64,000 nucleotides of DNA from an uncultured Desulfobulbaceae bacterium. GTDB lineage: Bacteria > Desulfobacterota > Desulfobulbia > Desulfobulbales > Desulfobulbaceae. Positions within the stretch are counted from its first letter, which is position 1; each line of letters opens with the position of its first letter. This document shows positions 42,864 through 53,123 of this stretch, in pieces. The notes below the pieces were generated by a model. That model was not told the origin of the DNA. It saw only the letters and a list, made by a program, of their open reading frames with translations, and did no database searches. The translations under genes were made by a program, and so were the position numbers. The stretch lies in NCBI GenBank assembly GCA_947259225.1, contig CAMYLK010000003.1, positions 153,515 through 217,514 on the forward strand, given 5' to 3'.

Positions 42864-44321
42864 TCAAAGTTTGACATCCCAGGTAGTTCCATCAGCCCCA
42901 TCCTGCAATTCAATGCCATACTGCAGGAGCTGGTCCCGAATGGAATCACCGGCAGCCCAGTCTTTTTTCTGCCTGGCTTCAGCGCGGTCTCGGATCATTT
43001 TTTCAATATCTTCAACAGTTATATCAAGCGTAGCCAGCAGCTTCTGCTTTTTTGATTCAATATATGCCACCGCGTCCTGTTGGAGCAACCCCATTATTCC
43101 TGCCAGTTCCTTTACAGTCTCCCCTCCATTCCTCAAAAGATCAAGATCTTCCCCTGAAGGTTTTGAACCAACGGCCTGTACAACTTTATTCAACACCTTG
43201 ACAGTATCAAAAATGAGCCCGAGCCCCTGGGCGGTGTTAAAATCATTATCCATGACATAATCAAACCGCTGCGCAAGAGACTCAATTTTCTCACGGTCCT
43301 TGGCAGAGATGGCCGATTTGCCATTCCCCGTCTCGCACCCCCTAATACGGGCAAGGCAGTCATACATCCGATCCAGGCCAGCCTCGGCATCCTGCAGCGC
43401 AGCCTCAGAGAAATCAAGGGGGTTGCGGTACTGGGTTGAGAAAATAAACAGCCGGACAACTTCCGGCGGATACTGGTCCAGCACTTCGCGAATGGTCAGA
43501 AAATTATTGAGCGATTTGGACATTTTTTCGTCACGGATCGTCACAAAACCATGATGGATCCACATATTGGCAAAAGGTCTGCCTGAAACACCTTCGCTCT
43601 GGGCAATCTCGTTCTCATGATGCGGAAAGACAAGATCCTGTCCGCCGCCGTGGATATCAAATGTCTCTCCCAGGTATTTTTTGCTCATGGCCGAGCATTC
43701 GATATGCCAGCCGGGACGTCCTTCACCCCACGGGCTGTCCCATTTCGGTTCCCCCGGCTTGCTGCCCTTCCACAGGACAAAATCCATGGGATGCTGCTTC
43801 TGCTCATTCACCTCGATCCGTGCACCTGCCTGCATGTCATCAAGATTACGACCGGAAAGGCTTCCGTATTCTGCAAAGTGGTCAACCCTGAAATAGACAT
43901 CACTGCCGGACGGGTAGGCAAGCCCCTTGTCAATGAGCTCCTGGATAAGTTCGATCATCTCGGGAATATGCTCTGTTGCCTTGGGTTCAAGATCTGGTCG
44001 CAGAATGCCGAGCCGGTCCGTATCAGTGTAAAATTCATCAATAAAACGGTTGGCCAGTTCTTCGGAACTCACACCCTGTTCATTGGCCCGGTTGATGATC
44101 TTGTCGTCAATATCTGTAAAATTGCGGACAAAGGTAACCTTGTAGCCCCGGTAGCGCAGGTACCGGACAATCATGTCAAAGACCAGGAAAGACCTGGCAT
44201 GCCCTATATGACAGTAGTCATAGGATGTTATCCCGCAGACGTAGAGCTTGACATGACCCTCATCAATCGGCTGAAGGGGTTCCTTTTTGCGGGTCAGGGT
44301 GTTATATATCTTGATATTCAT
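42864..44321 (-). CDS. cysS: Cysteinyl-tRNA synthetase
   Basis: Charges tRNA-Cys. A 485-residue class I synthetase with the HIGH motif in CHIGHARSF, the KMSKS motif in DEKMSKSLNNF, and zinc ligands including C28 region LYVCGIT and GWHIECSAM. The C-terminal DALR-type helical domain follows. The frame is open 19 codons upstream of ATG 44321, but MNIKIYNTLTRKKEP is the conserved start. The divergent AmpG-like gene begins 89 bases away. Confidence 0.96.
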   Translation of the reverse strand: MNIKIYNTLTRKKEPLQPIDEGHVKLYVCGITSYDYCHIGHARSFLVFDMIVRYLRYRGYKVTFVRNFTDIDDKIINRANEQGVSSEELANRFIDEFYTDTDRLGILRPDLEPKATEHIPEMIELIQELIDKGLAYPSGSDVYFRVDHFAEYGSLSGRNLDDMQAGARIEVNEQKQHPMDFVLWKGSKPGEPKWDSPWGEGRPGWHIECSAMSKKYLGETFDIHGGGQDLVFPHHENEIAQSEGVSGRPFANMWIHHGFVTIRDEKMSKSLNNFLTIREVLDQYPPEVVRLFIFSTQYRNPLDFSEAALQDAEAGLDRMYDCLARIRGCETGNGKSAISAKDREKIESLAQRFDYVMDNDFNTAQGLGLIFDTVKVLNKVVQAVGSKPSGEDLDLLRNGGETVKELAGIMGLLQQDAVAYIESKKQKLLATLDITVEDIEKMIRDRAEARQKKDWAAGDSIRDQLLQYGIELQDGADGTTWDVKL

Positions 44322-44409
44322 CTGCAAACCGTCTTGCTTAATCATCCAATAATACATGCCTGTCATTGCGGCATACAATTTTTGCTATAAGATAACACAG
44401 TCATCTATA

Positions 44410-45960
44410 ATGAACAACCAAGGCTCTGCCCCTAAAAAAACCTGGCACCAGACCATGCAGGCATGGACCCGCCCCCAGGTAATGGCCATGCTCTTTCTCG
44501 GTTTTTCGGCCGGCTTGCCCATCTGGCTTATATTTTCCACCCTGTCACTTTGGCTGCGGGAAGCCGGAGTGAGCCGTTCAGCGGTCACCTTTTTTTCATG
44601 GGCGGCACTCGGATATTCCTTTAAATTTATATGGGCACCACTCATCGATACTCTGCCCCTACCTTTCCTCACCAAAAAACTTGGCCGACGGCGCGGCTGG
44701 CTCCTTGTGACCCAGGTTGCGGTAATCACGGCAATCTGCCTCATGGCCCTGACCGACCCTGCTGCAGGACAACAGAATATAACCATCATGGCGCTGGCCG
44801 CAGTGATGCTCGGGTTTTCATCCGCCAGCCAGGATATTGTCATCGACGCCTATCGAATTGAATGCGCGGAACAAGACCTCCAGGCACTTCTCGCCTCAAC
44901 CTATATTACCGGTTACCGCATCGGTATGCTGGTTGCCGGGGCAGGCGTCCTCTATCTGGCGGATTGGATCGGTACCTCCAAGGAAGCCTATAACTACCTG
45001 GCCTGGCAATACAGCTATTTCGCCATGGCCGTGGTCATGCTCATCGGCGTGGCCACAACCCTGGTCATCGCAGAACCGGAAACCGGTAAAAAAGATTTTG
45101 CCTACTCCGCTTTCCATTATCTTCGTTTTCTCTTCATTTTCATCTGTGGCGTAACCGCCTTTGTTGCTGTTTTTTTCCTCAGCGCATCCCTGGTTGCGGA
45201 TATAAAAAACTCAGTCAATGGGCTCATGACCGGGCACGCCAAGCTTGTTTCATTTGTCATTGAAACCGCCCGGTTGGCCATGGCCATATTTTGCGCATTA
45301 ACCACCGGCGCAACCCTAGCTTATCTCAAAGTCGCGGACCGGGAAATGGTGAGGCAGGCCTATATCAGACCGTTGACCGATTTTCTGGTTCGCTACGGAA
45401 TCCATACAGCCCTGCTGCTTCTAGCCCTCATTGGACTTTACCGCATCTCCGACATTGTTCTCGGCGTAATCTCCAATGTTTTTTATCAGGACCTTGGCTT
45501 TTCCAAATCAGTGATTGCCAGCGTTACCAAAACCTTTGGTCTGTTCATGACCATTGCCGGTTGTTTCCTGGGAGGAGTGCTTACTGTGCGTCACGGAGTC
45601 ATCAAGATTCTTTTCCTGGGAGCGCTGCTCTCAAGCGTTACCAACCTGCTCTTTATGCTGCTTGCAGCCGTCGGCGACAACATCATCTTGCTCACCTTCG
45701 TCATCGCAGCAGACAACTTAAGTGCCGGCATTGCAACCACAGCCTTTGTCGCCTTTCTCTCCAGCCTGACCAGCATTTCCTTTACCGCTGTCCAGTACGC
45801 CATCTTCAGCTCCCTGATGACGCTGTTACCCAAACTGCTTGGCGGCTATTCCGGTACTATGGTCACGGCCTGGGGATATGAGTGGTTTTTCCTGATGACA
45901 ACGCTGATGGGTGGTCCGGTATTAATTCTGATATGGCTGGCCGGAAAGAGGTTAAAATAA
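44410..45960 (+). CDS. AmpG-like MFS transporter
   Basis: A 516-residue membrane transporter with about 12-14 TM segments of the MFS peptide-acetyl-CoA/AmpG group. The start RPQVMAMLFLGFSAGLPIWLIFSTLSLWLREAGVSR is typical of AmpG, as are KFIWAPLID and GRRRGWLL. AmpG imports anhydro-muropeptides for cell wall recycling. An insertion of about 70 residues lies in the central loop. ATG 44410 is the start that matches the family; the frame is open 18 codons further. Substrate is likely muropeptide but unproven. Confidence 0.88.
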   Translation: MNNQGSAPKKTWHQTMQAWTRPQVMAMLFLGFSAGLPIWLIFSTLSLWLREAGVSRSAVTFFSWAALGYSFKFIWAPLIDTLPLPFLTKKLGRRRGWLLVTQVAVITAICLMALTDPAAGQQNITIMALAAVMLGFSSASQDIVIDAYRIECAEQDLQALLASTYITGYRIGMLVAGAGVLYLADWIGTSKEAYNYLAWQYSYFAMAVVMLIGVATTLVIAEPETGKKDFAYSAFHYLRFLFIFICGVTAFVAVFFLSASLVADIKNSVNGLMTGHAKLVSFVIETARLAMAIFCALTTGATLAYLKVADREMVRQAYIRPLTDFLVRYGIHTALLLLALIGLYRISDIVLGVISNVFYQDLGFSKSVIASVTKTFGLFMTIAGCFLGGVLTVRHGVIKILFLGALLSSVTNLLFMLLAAVGDNIILLTFVIAADNLSAGIATTAFVAFLSSLTSISFTAVQYAIFSSLMTLLPKLLGGYSGTMVTAWGYEWFFLMTTLMGGPVLILIWLAGKRLK

Positions 45961-45989
45961 AGCATTTCACCCAACCTTCCGTCACTAGT

Positions 45990-47069
45990 TCATAATTCCT
46001 TCAGTTTGCAGATCAATTGGCGATGCCCCGCTGGAAAGGGATATTCTTCCAGCTCTTCAAGAGAGACCCACCGATATTGTAGGGCTGCGTGCAACTTTGG
46101 TTGTGCATCTCCCTTTATGTCGGTTAAAAATGAATGGAGCGTGACCCGATAGCGGGTATAGAAATGAATTACGGTTTTAAATCTTACCATTGATCCGGCC
46201 TGCAATTCGGTCTCCTCCAGGAGTTCACGTATTGCTGTATTTTCGGGAGATTCACCGTCCTTTATCCTTCCCCCGGGAAACTCCCATAAACCTCCCCAGA
46301 CATCATCATACTGCCGCTGCTGGATAAAAAACTTCCCATTCTTTTTGAGGATAGTGCAGGCCATGACAATATCTATGGTCTCGTTCTTCTTCCCCTTGAC
46401 AGGACGTTCCGCTACCGTTCCAGCCGCCAGGGCTTTACACTGATTCCGGACCGGACAGTTCGCGCAATCGGGATTTTTCGGTGTACATACCAGGGCTCCC
46501 AGTTCCATAAGAGCCTGGTTTAAATCACGGGGGGCAGCATGATCCATCATCTCCTGGACACGTCCTGTAATATGGTTATGCACCTGCTTCTGCTTCACCG
46601 GAAGGTCAATATCCTCCCAGCGAGCGAACAAACGCTCCACATTGGCGTCCACCACTGGATATGACCGATTATACGCTATCGACATTATGGCTGCAGCAGT
46701 GTATGGGCCTATACCTGGCAAAGACAATAATGCATCATAGTTTTCCGGGATTGTGCCGTTATGTTCTTTGACCAGTTTTTCAGCCGCCTTTTTTATATTC
46801 CTGGCCCTGGAGTAGTACCCCAGGCCTTCCCATGCTTTGAGCACCGATCGTTCCTTGGCCCTGGCTAGTGTGGTCACGTCCGGGAACCGTTTCATCCAGC
46901 GTGCAAAATACTCAACCACCCTGTCCATCTGGGTCTGCTGAAGCATAATCTCGGATATCCAGACCTGGTACGGTTCATAGGTTTTGCGCCATGGCAGGTT
47001 CCGCTCATTCTTCAAGAACCAAGCAAGTATCAATCCACTAATTTCCATACTCATACTATAATTATTCAT
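45990..47069 (-). CDS. mutY: Adenine DNA glycosylase with Nudix domain
   Basis: Removes adenine mispaired with 8-oxoguanine. The 359-residue protein has the catalytic Glu in SEIMLQQTQ, the helix-hairpin-helix LPGIGPYTAAAIMSIAY, VDANVERLFAR, and the 4Fe-4S cluster motif CTPKNPDCANCPVRNQC. The C-terminal third is a Nudix-like 8-oxoG recognition domain (GGRIKDGESPENTAIRELLEETEL). It begins within a few bases of two other in-frame Mets (47054 and 47048); the first is taken. It is convergent with the AmpG-like gene. Confidence 0.94.
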   Translation of the reverse strand: MNNYSMSMEISGLILAWFLKNERNLPWRKTYEPYQVWISEIMLQQTQMDRVVEYFARWMKRFPDVTTLARAKERSVLKAWEGLGYYSRARNIKKAAEKLVKEHNGTIPENYDALLSLPGIGPYTAAAIMSIAYNRSYPVVDANVERLFARWEDIDLPVKQKQVHNHITGRVQEMMDHAAPRDLNQALMELGALVCTPKNPDCANCPVRNQCKALAAGTVAERPVKGKKNETIDIVMACTILKKNGKFFIQQRQYDDVWGGLWEFPGGRIKDGESPENTAIRELLEETELQAGSMVRFKTVIHFYTRYRVTLHSFLTDIKGDAQPKLHAALQYRWVSLEELEEYPFPAGHRQLICKLKEL

Positions 47070-47320
47070 TATTGCGTTCGTGAAACATTCATCACCCTAA
47101 CCCTTATTTCAGTTTCAATTCGATTTAAGGGGCTCTACAGGTTAGATGTGAATAATACTCAAGGCAAACCTCAGGCTTACATATCCAACACCATATTTGG
47201 AATCAAAGTTACAACAATATAGTATGTCTTTATCTAGTTCCGGCTGAAGCTATACAAAAAAATCCAAGTAGTATACTATGATATTAATGTATTCAGTCAA
47301 TCCAGGTAATGGTTTTGTAA

Positions 47321-49024
47321 ATGAACAAAAAATTGAAAGAATGGCACATCTATGGATTACAGCTTTTTGTGCTTTTGGTGTGTAATCCAGTACTTTGGCA
47401 ATTTGACAGAAGTTTATCCGTAGCTTTACCTGATTCAATCGCCTATATTAAACAGGCTGACGAAATATTAAGTTCAGGTATCTTATACTTGAGTGGCTGG
47501 GGACATATTGATAGTGTTTTAATACTTTCACCGGTTTACCCAATCCTCATTGCCCTTGGAAAGCTATATTTTAAGGAAGGAATCCTTACCGCAGAATTCG
47601 TCAGCAGTGCATGTATAATCCTTTCCACCCTCCCCATGTATTTTTATATTTCGAGACTCTCTTCAAATTCTTGTGCTTTTGTTGCGTTACTATTAATTCA
47701 GTTGAATTATTATTTTTTGTCATTTGGTACCAGTGCTCTCTCTGAGGCAACATTTATCCTCACGTTGAGTATAGGTTTATTTGCAATTGAGAGATACATA
47801 TCCTCTGGTTTCAAAAATTCATATTCTTTTTTTCTGGGAACGATATCATCTGTCATCATTCTCACGAGACATGTTGGCATTAGTTTTACCTTAACCCTCA
47901 TACTGTTTATTTCCCTTTTGTATTTATCGTCTATAAAAACAATCAAGCGACAAATATTAAAATCCTCAACTTATTTTATTGTTGGTTTTTTGTTTATAAT
48001 CATCCCTTACAGCATAGTACTTTATAGCCAGACAGGAAAAAGTTTTCTTACCAAACAGTACCGATTAGGCAATTACAGTGTTACTGCACCGGATGATATT
48101 CTTTCAAAAATCGAAACGATTGACTTGAATGACTACAAAAATAAATACAAGCAGAGAAGAGAACTTCGCAAGCTTACCCCAGACTCATCAGAAATGCTTG
48201 GATACGTTACTAATTTTACAAAAAATGATAGCCATTCAATAAAAGGGGCCATATATAGATTCTTATCCTCTCCCTCATCACTGCCTAAAAACTTCTTCAG
48301 AAATATTGATAATATAAGAATTACTGAAGGACTGGTATTAACTATTCTATTTGTTACTTCTTTGTTTACATTTTTTGCAAGGTTATTGAAAAGTACTGAT
48401 AATATTCACCAATCTTTTTTACCATTATTTGTTCTGACTTATATTGTACTCATATCTTTTATAAGCGGGAGTTCAATCGAAAGATATATTAATGTAATCT
48501 ATCCTTTTATTACAATCACTGTCCTCATCGAAATAAACTATATATTGCGTTACCTGCTTATTAGCCAAAGTGCCAGTATCCATTTTTTCCTTATTTCGTT
48601 TTTGGCCTTTATTCTCTTGTTTTCAACCCCCCGATTATCTGTGGGAGTGAAAACTGAACCCAAAATTCGTGAATATGAATCCCCGTTAATAATTTGTTCA
48701 CAGCTCATCAAACAAAACAGCCCCATATTTACCATGCACCCCATTTATTCCAGCTCTTTGGGTGGATGGTACCGTGTCCTACCGAATGATTCATTGCCAA
48801 AAATAGCTGCATATGCTGAAAAAACTGGCGTTAAATGGATGATACTTAACACCCTGGGAGATAGAACCGAAATAGATTTTTATACAAATGCTTCATGGCT
48901 CGATGAACCGGAGAAACTCACTCGGCGCTTTCCAAATACCATTCAATTAAGATGCAGGATAAGCAATAATATCTGGCTTTATCAATTCAAAAACCTCGAG
49001 GAATCTGATGACTCGGACATATAA
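47321..49024 (+). CDS. GT-C-like polytopic membrane protein (first tandem copy)
   Basis: A 567-residue protein with about eleven hydrophobic segments and a C-terminal soluble part from about residue 430. The first outer loop has an acidic stretch (LPDSIAYIKQADEIL) as in GT-C lipid-linked sugar transferases. It belongs to that general group (ArnT/PMT-like) by layout rather than by a clear domain signature. The DNA is visibly AT-richer than the flanks. A close copy follows at 49321-51057. It probably decorates a glycan or protein outside the inner membrane. Confidence 0.72.
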   Translation: MNKKLKEWHIYGLQLFVLLVCNPVLWQFDRSLSVALPDSIAYIKQADEILSSGILYLSGWGHIDSVLILSPVYPILIALGKLYFKEGILTAEFVSSACIILSTLPMYFYISRLSSNSCAFVALLLIQLNYYFLSFGTSALSEATFILTLSIGLFAIERYISSGFKNSYSFFLGTISSVIILTRHVGISFTLTLILFISLLYLSSIKTIKRQILKSSTYFIVGFLFIIIPYSIVLYSQTGKSFLTKQYRLGNYSVTAPDDILSKIETIDLNDYKNKYKQRRELRKLTPDSSEMLGYVTNFTKNDSHSIKGAIYRFLSSPSSLPKNFFRNIDNIRITEGLVLTILFVTSLFTFFARLLKSTDNIHQSFLPLFVLTYIVLISFISGSSIERYINVIYPFITITVLIEINYILRYLLISQSASIHFFLISFLAFILLFSTPRLSVGVKTEPKIREYESPLIICSQLIKQNSPIFTMHPIYSSSLGGWYRVLPNDSLPKIAAYAEKTGVKWMILNTLGDRTEIDFYTNASWLDEPEKLTRRFPNTIQLRCRISNNIWLYQFKNLEESDDSDI

Positions 49025-49320
49025 CCCCCCTTTATTCTTCACCTTAACCGGACCTTGGATTACTGCTCTGGCATCCAAGACCTCCGCATACCAGGATAGT
49101 ATTGGCTTCAGGTTTATTCCTTCTCCAGGCGGCAACATAGGATGTGTTTTATACCTTCAACTCTCAGGTGAAAAATATTATGATCTTATAACAAAGAAAA
49201 TGCGTATTAATAATATACTTTTATTCCAACCTGTTGTTTATGGTATAAAACTACGTGTTCAGTTTCCGGGCATTGCAGATGACTCTGACACTCCGGAACA
49301 TCCTTTCCCATAGTAACCCG
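49025..49320 (+). other. 296-base spacer between the tandem copies
   Basis: This gap separates the two GT-C-like genes. It contains a 101-codon frame from 49008 that overlaps the end of the first gene. That frame has no ribosome site and no recognised protein pattern, so it is not called as a gene. It may be leftover sequence from the duplication or carry the promoter of the second copy. Confidence 0.35.
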
Positions 49321-51057
49321 ATGATACAGGACGAAAAAAAAAAACATTTCGGGGACGCTGCGCTCATAGCCGTTCTCTTTCTATGCAACCCTGTGATCTG
49401 GAACATTGACAGGCGTGTCGCAATATTATTTCCAGATTCAATTGCCTATATAAAAATGGCTGATGAAATATTAAGGTCAGGAATCTTATACTTGCGTGGT
49501 TGGGGACACGTTGATTCTGTTTTAATCCTACCGCCAGTTTATCCAATCCTCATTGCCATAGGAAAATTATATATAAAGGGAGGAATCATCACAGCAGAAT
49601 TCGTCAGCAGTGCATGTATAATCTTTTCAACAATCCCCTTGTATTTCTATATTTCAAGGACCTCTTCAAAGTCTTGTGCTTTCGTTGCGTTACTATTAAT
49701 CCAGTTGAATTACTATTTTTTGTCATTCGGTACCAGTGTACTTTCTGAAGCAACATTTATTCTCTCGTTGAGTATAGGTTTGTTTGCAATCGAGAGATAC
49801 GTATCGTCTAATTTCAAAATCTCATATTCTTTTTTTCTCGGTACGGCATCATCCCTTATCGTTCTCACTAGACACGTTGGTATCAGTTTTATCTTAACTC
49901 TCATGCTGTATATTTCTCTTTTGTATTTATCATCAACAAAAATAATCCAGCAGCAAATATTAAAATCTACAACTTATTTTATTGTTGGATTTTTGTTTAT
50001 AATAACACCTTACAGCATATTACTCTATAATCAGACAGGGAAAAGTTTTTTAACCAATCAGTACCGATTGGGCAAATACAGTGTTACTGCACCAAATGAA
50101 ATTCTTTCACAAATCGAAACCATTGATTTGAAAGACTACAATAAAAGATACAAACAAAGAAGAGAGCTACGCAAACTTACCCCGGACTCATCAGAAATGC
50201 TTGGGCACGCAACTAATTTCACTAAAAAAGATAGCCATTCGATTAAAATAGCCACAAATAAGTTCTTATCCTCACCATCTTCACTTCTTTACAACTTATT
50301 TAGAAATATTAATCACATAAAAATTACTGTAGGATTAGTACTGACCATTCTATTTGTGATCTCTTTGTTTACATTTTTTATCAGGATGTTGAAAAGTACT
50401 GACAATTTACACCAAGCTTTTGTGCCATTGTTTCTTCTGACTTATATTTTATTAATATCTTTTATAAGCGGGAGTTCAATCGTAAGATATATTAATGTAA
50501 TATATCCTTTTGTTACGATTACAATCCTCATTGAAATAAACCATTTATTGCGTTACAGAATTTTCAAACTAGGCCCCAAAGCCCATTTTTGCTTTATTTC
50601 TTTTTTAGCACTTATTTTCCTGTTTTCAACCCCTCGATTATCAGTGGGAGTGAAAACTAAACCCAAAGTTCTTGAACATGAAACTCCTTATTACTTTTGT
50701 TCACAGCTAATCAAACAAAACAGTCCCATTTTTACCATACATCCTTTTGACTCATATGTTCTTGGGGGGTGGTTTCGTGTACTTCCAAACGATAGCCTCG
50801 AAAAAATTTCAAATTATGCATCAAAAACTGGAGTGAAGTGGCTTTTTATTGATTCAAATGGAGACAAACTTGATAAAAAACATTACAACCATGCTGATTG
50901 GCTAAAAAACAGTACACTGTTAAGCGAACTTTATCCTGATCTCGTTCAATTAAGGTGTCGGGTGAGTAATCAACTCTGGCTATACGAATTCAAACCAACC
51001 TCTAACAGCAAACAGACAAGTGAAGCTAATTCTACTCCACCCTTTTTACCTGAATAA
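49321..51057 (+). CDS. GT-C-like polytopic membrane protein (second tandem copy)
   Basis: The 578-residue partner of the gene at 47321. Shared blocks include LTAEFVSSACII-like, FVALLLIQLNYYFLSFGTS, GLFAIERY, LTRHVGISF, RKLTPDSSEMLG, ISFISGSSI and PRLSVGVKT. The DNA is also similar across many stretches, so the duplication is not old. The C-terminal 100 residues differ more. ATG 49321 (MIQDEKKKH) is taken as start; the frame is open to 49255. It is AT-rich, suggesting transfer from another source. Likely acts in surface glycan building. Confidence 0.72.
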   Translation: MIQDEKKKHFGDAALIAVLFLCNPVIWNIDRRVAILFPDSIAYIKMADEILRSGILYLRGWGHVDSVLILPPVYPILIAIGKLYIKGGIITAEFVSSACIIFSTIPLYFYISRTSSKSCAFVALLLIQLNYYFLSFGTSVLSEATFILSLSIGLFAIERYVSSNFKISYSFFLGTASSLIVLTRHVGISFILTLMLYISLLYLSSTKIIQQQILKSTTYFIVGFLFIITPYSILLYNQTGKSFLTNQYRLGKYSVTAPNEILSQIETIDLKDYNKRYKQRRELRKLTPDSSEMLGHATNFTKKDSHSIKIATNKFLSSPSSLLYNLFRNINHIKITVGLVLTILFVISLFTFFIRMLKSTDNLHQAFVPLFLLTYILLISFISGSSIVRYINVIYPFVTITILIEINHLLRYRIFKLGPKAHFCFISFLALIFLFSTPRLSVGVKTKPKVLEHETPYYFCSQLIKQNSPIFTIHPFDSYVLGGWFRVLPNDSLEKISNYASKTGVKWLFIDSNGDKLDKKHYNHADWLKNSTLLSELYPDLVQLRCRVSNQLWLYEFKPTSNSKQTSEANSTPPFLPE

Positions 51058-51167
51058 TAATGTTGTAAAGAAACAGCAATTCGAACTTCCTTGCTTTTTC
51101 ACTAAAACTCTGCAAGAATTTTTATTAATGCAACTAACCCAACTATATTTATACTCCGAGGAACCAG

Positions 51168-52034
51168 ATGGAGCTAAATCAAAAATATAAAATCACTGTA
51201 CTTCTTCCCGCCTATAATGAAGAACAAAGCATCGACACAACCATTAGCAAAATCAGGGAACTTCATCCGGACATCGAAATCCTGGTTGTTGATGACGGCT
51301 CTACAGATGGTACCATGCGTAAAGCAATTGAAGCAGGCGCTTCAGTCTGGCCGCATCCCTATAATATCGGCAATGGTGCTGCCGTAAAAACCGGAATCAG
51401 GAACGCCTCTGGAGAATGGATCATCATGATGGATGCGGATGGTCAGCATGACCCGGCCGACATTTCCCGGTTCCTGGAAAACATTGACAAATATGACATG
51501 GTTGTAGGGGCAAGATCAAAAAAATCGAAAACATCATTCCACAGAGACCTTGCCAACAAGTTCTACAACTGGCTTGCCTCGTTCGTTTGTGATTTCAGGA
51601 TTCAGGATCTCACCTCCGGTTTCCGCCTTGTACGAAAACAAACAGCTCTGCAGTTCCTGAACCTCCTGCCCAACACGTTTTCTTATCCATCAACAATAAC
51701 AATTGCTTTTCTGAGAAGTGGTCATACGTTAAAATATATCCCAATAAAAACGCATGAACGTTCAGGAAAAAGTAAAATAAAACTGTTGCGGGATGGTTCC
51801 CGCTTTTTCCTGATCATTACAAAAATTGCAACGCTCTACTCACCGTTACGGATTTTTCTTCCTGTCAGTTTTCTTTTCTTTATGACAGGCCTGCTGTATT
51901 ACCTTTACACTTTCATTACAACTCATCGCTTTTCCAACATGTCGGCAGTCCTTCTGACGACAGCTATTATAATATTTATGATGGGACTGGTCTCAGAGCA
52001 GATAACCCAGTTGAGGTATGACCGAACTGAGTAA
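51168..52034 (+). CDS. GT2-family glycosyltransferase (polyprenyl-phosphate type)
   Basis: A 288-residue GT-A enzyme, DPM/DPG-synthase like. It has LPAYNEEQSI, VVDDGSTDGT, the metal-binding DxD in MMDADGQHD, and DLTSGFRLVRK. Two C-terminal TM helices (about 225-250 and 258-280) anchor it. Such enzymes move a sugar from NDP-sugar to polyprenyl phosphate, giving the donor used by GT-C proteins. That pairs well with the two GT-C-like genes just upstream. It starts a run of closely packed genes. Confidence 0.92.
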   Translation: MELNQKYKITVLLPAYNEEQSIDTTISKIRELHPDIEILVVDDGSTDGTMRKAIEAGASVWPHPYNIGNGAAVKTGIRNASGEWIIMMDADGQHDPADISRFLENIDKYDMVVGARSKKSKTSFHRDLANKFYNWLASFVCDFRIQDLTSGFRLVRKQTALQFLNLLPNTFSYPSTITIAFLRSGHTLKYIPIKTHERSGKSKIKLLRDGSRFFLIITKIATLYSPLRIFLPVSFLFFMTGLLYYLYTFITTHRFSNMSAVLLTTAIIIFMMGLVSEQITQLRYDRTE

Positions 52035-53123
52035 ATGTCTTCTGAACAACCACATATCCTGATTGACATCAGCCACCCGGCCCATGTCCATTTTTTCATA
52101 AATCCAATTAAAATCTGGCAGGCTCAAGGCTGTGAGCTGTTTATTACCTCCAGACAAAAGGAAATCGCGACGGACCTTCTTGATGCCCTCAAAATTCCCC
52201 ATCAGGTCATTTCCTCCATGAGCAGCGGAGGAGTAATCAATATGGGCAAGGAACTGATAAAACGGGATCGTTCACTCCTGAAGGTTATATCCAGGGTCAA
52301 ACCGGACATAATGGTCGCCGTTGGCGGCGTTTCAATAGCCCACACAGGTTTTCTTCGCCGAATCCCCTCCATTGTATTTTATGATACTGAAAATGCCCAT
52401 CTCCAGAACATGATCACCTACCCTTTCTGTTCGCTGGTGGTAGCACCAGAGTGTTATGGATCCTGGCTTCCGCCATGGCGTCTGAAATATCCGGGATATC
52501 ATGAACTCAGTTATCTGCATCCGGATTGTTTCACGCCCGACCGTGAAACTGCTGTCGAATGCGGTCTTGATCCAGACCGGAAAAACTTCCTGATCAGAGT
52601 GGTATCCTGGCAGGCCAGTCATGACCTGCGGGAAAAGGGCTGGGATGTGGAACTCCTCTCCGAAACTGTTCAATTCCTGCATGAACGGGGAAATGTCATG
52701 GTCTCCGCTGAAGCAGAACTTCCTGCAGAACTGCAGCCTTTTGCCTATACAGGACCACCTGAAAAGATTCATCACCTGATAGCCTATCTGACAATGTTTG
52801 TGGGGGAAAGCGCCACTATGGCATCCGAATGTGCTGTACTCGGAATACCATCAATATATGCTGCCAATACCGGGCGTGGTTACACGGACGAACAGGAGGA
52901 GAAATTCGGCCTTGTGAAAAACGTCCGGGAACTGAACTGGCAACAACTGCACAACTCCATGATGGAAATGCTTGGAATCCATTCAGCTGAATATAAAAAC
53001 AGAAGGCAGAAACTTCTAACCAAAAAGACAAATGTTGCAGAATTTGTTGCGGACCTTGTCTGTAATTACCCCGGTTCTGTAAACCGCTACAAGAAATCCT
53101 TTTCACATCCCGGGACGACCTGA
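52035..53123 (+). CDS. DUF354-family protein (GT-B-like)
   Basis: A 362-residue protein of the DUF354 family. It shows LIDISHPAHVHFF at the start, VAVGGVSIAHTGFL, a middle linker, and a second nucleotide-type domain with GESATMASECAVLGIPSIY. The fold resembles GT-B/UDP-GlcNAc 2-epimerase proteins, but no reaction is proven for the family. Its ATG follows the GT2 stop with no gap, and its stop overlaps the asnB start (TGATG). It is therefore tightly coupled in the glycan operon. Confidence 0.85.
   Translation: MSSEQPHILIDISHPAHVHFFINPIKIWQAQGCELFITSRQKEIATDLLDALKIPHQVISSMSSGGVINMGKELIKRDRSLLKVISRVKPDIMVAVGGVSIAHTGFLRRIPSIVFYDTENAHLQNMITYPFCSLVVAPECYGSWLPPWRLKYPGYHELSYLHPDCFTPDRETAVECGLDPDRKNFLIRVVSWQASHDLREKGWDVELLSETVQFLHERGNVMVSAEAELPAELQPFAYTGPPEKIHHLIAYLTMFVGESATMASECAVLGIPSIYAANTGRGYTDEQEEKFGLVKNVRELNWQQLHNSMMEMLGIHSAEYKNRRQKLLTKKTNVAEFVADLVCNYPGSVNRYKKSFSHPGTT

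Noticed and set aside
49008..49313. 101-codon frame between the two GT-C-like genes
   Set aside because: No ribosome site, no recognised pattern, and it overlaps the end of a real gene.
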